Positions 7,450 through 10,701 of a DNA stretch of 10,701 nt are shown here, piece after piece (the stretch's first letter is position 1; the number at the start of each line of letters is the position of its first letter). The position numbers were made by a program, and so were the translations under genes. The notes under the pieces were generated by a model. That model searched no databases, was not told the DNA's origin, and worked only from the letters and a program-made list of their open reading frames with translations. Source of the DNA: Lachnospiraceae bacterium (GTDB lineage: Bacteria > Bacillota_A > Clostridia > Lachnospirales > Lachnospiraceae). The DNA lies in NCBI GenBank assembly GCA_024684065.1, contig JAIKXO010000014.1, forward strand, positions 1-10,701. The letters are read 5' to 3'.

Positions 7450-8130
7450 TCAGAACTCTATCTCCGTGCACAGCAACCTGTACGGTTCCTCATCCTCTTC
7501 AATATCGGGAAAGCGACCGACACTTTTATCATAGAAGAAATTATCGTTCTCATCATCATTGCACATGGAGACCTCTCCGAGAAGAACACTTCCGCCTGTC
7601 TTTGGCACAATGAAATCGTGATACAGAAACGGCGTGATCGTTACGCTCTCCCCGGGCCTTAACAGGAGTCTCTCGCCTGCGGGGACAGACAGTTTTCTTC
7701 CGTCCATGCTCACTGTTACATCGGTGTCTTCCCTGCTCATGTCGGGATTTCCGTTATATACCGTGATATACACGTCATTTCCGCCCCGGTTTATAATGTC
7801 CTCCATCTTGCTTATATGATAATGCATGGGAGCACACTGTCCCTCGTAAAGCATAAGGAGCTTCTCCGCATAGGGCTTCGGATATTTTGAGGGATTCTTC
7901 TGATTGCCGTTTCTTATCGTGAACAGAGAAAACCCAACCTCATCAAAACGCGAAAGGCCGAAATCAGTGATATCCCAGCCAAGCGCATTATCCCTTATCT
8001 CGGCGTATTCCTCTCCCTTCCCTTTCCACTCCGAAGGTGCAAAAAACGCAAACGGGGGAAGCTTAAAGCCCTGCTTTTCGATAAGCTCCTCCATATCCTT
8101 TATAACCCGGTTTATTCTTGATCTCTTCAC
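7450..8130 (-). CDS. D-lyxose ketol-isomerase
   Basis: Cytoplasmic cupin-fold, metal-dependent isomerase interconverting D-lyxose and D-xylulose; related enzymes also act on D-mannose/D-fructose. The 226-residue length equals that of the family (Lyx_isomer, close to the characterised E. coli O157 and B. subtilis YdaE proteins). The metal site is visible as H103-x-H105, E110 (in MHYHISKMEDIINRGG) and H171 (in FLYHDF). Other family stretches are the N-terminal INRVI...LPPFAFF and GWDITDFG. The start is GTG at 8130, behind GGAAGGGGG (8136-8144) at 5 bases. It is the first gene of a probable three-gene unit with two envelope protein genes, which is odd company for a sugar isomerase: no kinase, transporter or regulator for lyxose is next to it. 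The 149 bases upstream carry a direct-repeat array and a -10-like box. Confidence 0.92.
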   Translation of the reverse strand: MKRSRINRVIKDMEELIEKQGFKLPPFAFFAPSEWKGKGEEYAEIRDNALGWDITDFGLSRFDEVGFSLFTIRNGNQKNPSKYPKPYAEKLLMLYEGQCAPMHYHISKMEDIINRGGNDVYITVYNGNPDMSREDTDVTVSMDGRKLSVPAGERLLLRPGESVTITPFLYHDFIVPKTGGSVLLGEVSMCNDDENDNFFYDKSVGRFPDIEEDEEPYRLLCTEIEF

Positions 8131-8135
8131 TTTGA

Positions 8136-8144
8136 CCCCCTTCC
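8136..8144 (-). promoter_or_regulatory. Strong ribosome binding site for the GTG-started isomerase
   Basis: GGAAGGGGG on the - strand, 5 bases before GTG at 8130, supports the non-ATG start. Confidence 0.85.
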
Positions 8145-8175
8145 GTTCTCTGAAACATAATCTGTTTTGCCATAT

Positions 8176-8260
8176 AACCTGCTTTAGTATATGACCGCTT
8201 TATTATATTATCCGCTTCACTTTATCATCCGCTTCACTTTACGATCCGCTTTATTATTAA
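8176..8260. repeat. Array of 17-bp direct repeats upstream of the isomerase gene
   Basis: Read on the + strand there are four head-to-tail 17-base units: 8193-8209, 8210-8226, 8227-8243 and 8244-8260. The two middle units are ATCCGCTTCACTTTATC and ATCCGCTTCACTTTACG, differing only in the last two bases; the outer ones keep CCGCTT and an A/T-rich tail. A fifth, decayed unit (CCTGCTTTAGTATAT) lies at about 8178-8192. The array is entirely intergenic, lies between the stop of the PPK2 gene and the start of the isomerase gene, and overlaps the likely promoter. Binding sites for a regulator are the natural reading, but a small minisatellite cannot be excluded. Confidence 0.85.
8202..8207 (-). promoter_or_regulatory. 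Candidate -10 box for the isomerase unit
   Basis: TATAAT occurs on the - strand within the first 17-bp unit, about 70 bases before the GTG start. No good -35 hexamer is found 16-18 bases upstream; that position falls inside the repeats (GGATGA at 17 bases). A second candidate, TATACT at 8186-8191, has the same problem. A -10 without a -35 overlapped by repeats would suit an activator-dependent promoter. This is inference only. Confidence 0.45.
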
Positions 8261-8279
8261 AACCATCTGCACCGTCTTA

Positions 8280-9746
8280 TCATTTAAGCCTCTTCTCAAG
8301 CTCTCCCGCGACTATCCTAAGGGCCTTGATCCTCGCATACTTCTTATCATTGGATTCAAGGATATGCCAGGGCGCGAATTCGGTGCTGGTCTTTTCAAGC
8401 ATTTCATTTACCGCTTCCTCGTAAGCATCCCATTTTTCCCTGTTCCTCCAGTCCTCGTCGGTGATCTTCCACTGCTTTTCGGGAGTGTTCTGACGGTCCG
8501 TAAAGCGCTTTAACTGTGTCTCCTTGTCGATCTGAACCCAGAACTTTATTATGACCGCTCCCCAGTCCTTAAGCTCCTTCTCAAATTCGTTCATTTCATT
8601 ATAAGCACGCTTCCAGTCATTCTCGCTGCAGAACCCTTCAAGCCTCTCAACCATGACCCTGCCGTACCAGGTCCTGTCAAAGATCGCGATGTGCCCGTCC
8701 TTCGGAAGTCTTGTATAGAATCGCCACAGGAAATGCCTTGCCTTTTCATGCGGCTCGGGGGACGCTATCGGTATCACCTCATATCCCCTCGGGTCTAACG
8801 CCCCCGTGATCCTCTTGATATTACCGCCCTTTCCCGCGGCATCCCAGCCCTCATAGCAGATGACAACCGGCACCTTCATCCTGTAAAGCCTGTTGTGAAG
8901 CTCCGAAAGCTTTTCCTGAAGCTCCTTAAGCTCCTTGTCATACTCCTCGTCAGAAATAGTCTTATTCAGGGGAATGTCCTTTAACAGCGGCACCTTTTTC
9001 ATCTTAAAGACGTTCTGCATTATCGGTACCGACCGGCTTTCATTCTGCATCGCGTTTTTAAGCCCGTCGTTTATGATCTCAAGGATCTGCAGCTCCGCCC
9101 ATTTCTGCTTCTCCGCATCGATCATATACCATGGAGCGTTCGGCGTATTGGTGGCTTCAAAGTACTCGTCGAACACCTTCACGCATTCCTCGTGATGCCT
9201 GTTCTGCCACTTGTCATAGCTGTCCACCCTCCATTTGGTGTCCAGATCGCTCTTTAAGGCCTTAATCCTCTTTTTCTGCTCCTTTTTGCTTATATCACAG
9301 AAGAATTTAAAGACAAGGTATCCGTTGTCCGTAAGCGTCCGCTCGAACCTTTTTACGCTTTCTATCCTGGATGCCCAGGTGGCGTCATCCATTCCCGAAA
9401 GCCTTCCCCTCGTGACCTCGTCCATCCATCCGCTGTCATAGAACTGAAATTTCCCGGCCTCGGGGATCTTATCAAAGAATCTCGCAAGCCAGGGCTTGCG
9501 CTTCTCCTCCGTCGTCGGCACGGTGATCGCGGCAACCTTGAAAAACCTCGGGTCGATACTCTGGATAACGCTTCCTATTATCGCTCCCTTTCCCGAGGTC
9601 CCCCACCCCTCCATGAGCACGATGACCGGAAGCTTATGCTCCTTAAGCTTCATCTGCCTTGAAAACAATTCCTCCTTAGCGGCCTTAAGCCTCTTTTTAA
9701 GCTCCTCTTTTTCCGGCCTTTCCGGATACTGCATCTTCTTCAGCAT
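8280..9746 (-). CDS. pap: Two-domain PPK2, polyphosphate:AMP phosphotransferase
   Basis: Cytoplasmic enzyme that moves a phosphate from inorganic polyphosphate to a nucleotide. The 488-residue length and two PPK2 domains in tandem mark the fused class, which is known to convert AMP to ADP. Domain 1 (about 10-235) has Walker A EGWGTSGKG (46-54) but a degenerate Walker B region, FYDSGWMDEVTRGRLSG (102-118). Domain 2 (about 265-485) has Walker A EGWDAAGKG (299-307), a canonical IFDRTWYGRVMVERLEGF (355-372) and a lid with DRQNTPEKQWKITDEDW (417-433). Domain 2 is thus the likely catalytic one. The start at 9746 has GGGAGGG (9755-9761) 8 bases upstream. It follows the aldolase-family gene by 50 bases with no visible terminator, so co-transcription is likely. 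I see no terminator after it either, so some read-through into the isomerase unit is possible. Confidence 0.93.
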   Translation of the reverse strand: MLKKMQYPERPEKEELKKRLKAAKEELFSRQMKLKEHKLPVIVLMEGWGTSGKGAIIGSVIQSIDPRFFKVAAITVPTTEEKRKPWLARFFDKIPEAGKFQFYDSGWMDEVTRGRLSGMDDATWASRIESVKRFERTLTDNGYLVFKFFCDISKKEQKKRIKALKSDLDTKWRVDSYDKWQNRHHEECVKVFDEYFEATNTPNAPWYMIDAEKQKWAELQILEIINDGLKNAMQNESRSVPIMQNVFKMKKVPLLKDIPLNKTISDEEYDKELKELQEKLSELHNRLYRMKVPVVICYEGWDAAGKGGNIKRITGALDPRGYEVIPIASPEPHEKARHFLWRFYTRLPKDGHIAIFDRTWYGRVMVERLEGFCSENDWKRAYNEMNEFEKELKDWGAVIIKFWVQIDKETQLKRFTDRQNTPEKQWKITDEDWRNREKWDAYEEAVNEMLEKTSTEFAPWHILESNDKKYARIKALRIVAGELEKRLK

Positions 9747-9796
9747 AATATATGCCCTCCCTGGTTGATATCTTCTGATTTCTTACCGGCGTTTTC

Positions 9797-10660
9797 TCAG
9801 ATCCCGGCGAACACCTGCATCGCCCGCTTAACATCCTGTTTCATTGCCTCCCTTGCGGCCATCGAGGCAGAAGAGAAGAAGAACGGCTCACCGTTACCGA
9901 CGCCCTTCATATAATCTGATACAGCCGTGCCGCCGGCTTTATCCATATATGTAAAATAGTTTATCTTTCTGACCCCGGCATCTATGGCCTTTCTGAAATC
10001 CTCGCTGCTTACGCCCGATCCCCCGTGCATTACAACAGGTATCCCCGCGGTCTCCTGTCTCACGTTTCTTACGATATCAAAGTTAAGCCTCGGCTCCTTA
10101 AGATAGATCCCATGGGTGGTCCCAAAGGAACAGGCCAGGGCATCGATCCCGGAAGCCTCCACAAACTCGGCCGCTTTCTTCGGATCAGTATAGATCTTGG
10201 TCTCGTCCTCTTCACCGCTGCCGTCTCCGGCTCCCGACTCTCTTCTTCCCATGGAACCGAGCTCGGCCTCCACCGAGGCCCCGGACTTTTTCGCCATCTC
10301 AACCGCCTTTATTGTACCGGCCAGATTCTCCTCATAGGGAAGCACCGAACCGTCATACATGATCCCGGTAAACCCTAGCTTAAGCGCCTCCTCAAGATAT
10401 TCAAGCGTCTCCCCGTGGTCCAAATGAACACATACCGGAACCCCCGCTTTTTTTGCCTCCGAAACCATCACGGGACCGATGAGCGAAAGCGGTACCCACG
10501 GCTCATGGCACTGGGCAAACTGAAGGATGACGGGAAGCGAAAGCTCCTCCGACGCCGCAAGTATTGCCTCAAGCGACTCCAGATTTGGGCAGTTAAAGGC
10601 CCCTACGGCGATCTTCTTCTCTTCTGCGATCGACAATATTTCTTTTAACGTAACAAGCAT
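9797..10660 (-). CDS. Class II fructose-bisphosphate aldolase family protein
   Basis: Zinc-dependent ketose-bisphosphate aldolase family enzyme (Fba/GatY/KbaY type), expected to split a phosphorylated ketose into dihydroxyacetone phosphate and an aldehyde. At 287 residues it has normal length. Visible: AFNCPNLE (21-28), HLDHG with catalytic D81 and zinc ligand H82, MYDGSVLPYEEN (101-112), EAELG (131-135) followed by an active-site loop rich in Gly/Glu, GTTHGIY with zinc ligand H183, and MHGGSGVSSEDF with zinc ligand H212. The usual KINVNTE phosphate-binding strand is KINYFTYM (232-239), so the true substrate may not be fructose-1,6-bisphosphate and I give no symbol. GGGAGGAA (10665-10672) precedes the ATG at 4 bases. 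It is the first gene visible on this strand, 50 bases before the PPK2 gene; its promoter probably lies partly beyond the right edge. Confidence 0.88.
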   Translation of the reverse strand: MLVTLKEILSIAEEKKIAVGAFNCPNLESLEAILAASEELSLPVILQFAQCHEPWVPLSLIGPVMVSEAKKAGVPVCVHLDHGETLEYLEEALKLGFTGIMYDGSVLPYEENLAGTIKAVEMAKKSGASVEAELGSMGRRESGAGDGSGEEDETKIYTDPKKAAEFVEASGIDALACSFGTTHGIYLKEPRLNFDIVRNVRQETAGIPVVMHGGSGVSSEDFRKAIDAGVRKINYFTYMDKAGGTAVSDYMKGVGNGEPFFFSSASMAAREAMKQDVKRAMQVFAGI

Positions 10661-10701
10661 ACTCTTCCTCCCGAAAACTATAATTGTTTATTGTTCTGTT
10701 C
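10661..10701 (-). promoter_or_regulatory. 5' leader of the aldolase-family gene, partial
   Basis: Contains the ribosome binding site and a TATAGT-like -10 candidate at 10677-10682 on the - strand. A matching -35 would lie at or beyond the window end, so the promoter cannot be judged. Confidence 0.3.

Noticed and set aside
7183..7662. 159-residue + strand open frame spanning the lipoprotein/isomerase junction
   Set aside because: It is antisense to two confidently identified genes; its Ser/Phe/Pro-rich start is the complement of the Glu/Lys-rich spacer of the lipoprotein.
8131..8173. Upstream ATG (8171-8173, - strand) starting an overlapping leader frame into the isomerase gene
   Set aside because: It is in a different frame from the isomerase, has only a weak AGG before it, and the GTG start has a much better ribosome binding site.
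8193..8260. CRISPR array or catabolite-repression (cre) sites in the repeat region
   Set aside because: The units are directly adjacent with no spacers, so this is not CRISPR. The GTGAAGCGGAT word does not fit the cre pattern TGWAANCGNTNWCA at its fifth position.

Overview
This window most likely comes from a Gram-positive, low-to-mid G+C Firmicute of the class Clostridia, and a Lachnospiraceae-like gut or rumen bacterium is my best guess. The reasons are the strong AGGAGG/GGGAGGG-type ribosome binding sites, GTG starts placed behind perfect Shine-Dalgarno sequences, secreted proteins with short VSEKTASEN-type low-complexity linkers and bacterial Ig-like (Big_2) domains, a lipoprotein NlpC/P60 enzyme, and a glucosidase that reads very like Bacillus oligo-1,6-glucosidases. 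This is inference from protein style, because no taxonomic marker gene is present. I see no rRNA, tRNA, CRISPR array, insertion sequence, integrase or origin.

Layout. The + strand (1-3346) carries the 3' part of a GH13 oligo-1,6-glucosidase (N-terminus off the left edge). After a 142-base gap come two closely spaced genes for exported proteins of unknown function (1609-2346 and 2366-3346). The second has an acidic stretch, seven RRAEEER-type heptads, an Ig-like domain and a small unknown C-terminal module. A near-perfect 11-bp hairpin at 3362-3387 lies between the converging gene sets and can stop transcription from both sides. Everything to its right is on the - strand.

The - strand, read in its own direction from the right edge, holds a class II ketose-bisphosphate aldolase-family gene (10660-9797) and a two-domain PPK2 polyphosphate:AMP phosphotransferase (9746-8280). 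After a 149-base gap follow a D-lyxose ketol-isomerase (8130-7450), an NlpC/P60-like lipoprotein (7433-6024) and a large exported protein of unknown function (5962-3470). The 149-base gap contains four clear and one decayed copies of a 17-bp direct repeat, overlapping a TATAAT-like -10 box for the isomerase set. This is the most distinctive non-coding structure in the window.

How the genes may work together. The glucosidase, the isomerase and the aldolase are all sugar-catabolism enzymes, and PPK2 recharges AMP from polyphosphate, so the right half and left edge look metabolic. The isomerase gene is followed, after only 16 and 61 bases, by two envelope genes with no obvious sugar role. That makes a probable three-gene transcription unit in which a cytoplasmic isomerase is co-expressed with a membrane-anchored cysteine-peptidase-like protein and an 830-residue secreted protein. 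I cannot assign a joint function; it is the best candidate here for an undescribed system. No gene-free stretch exceeds about 150 bases.
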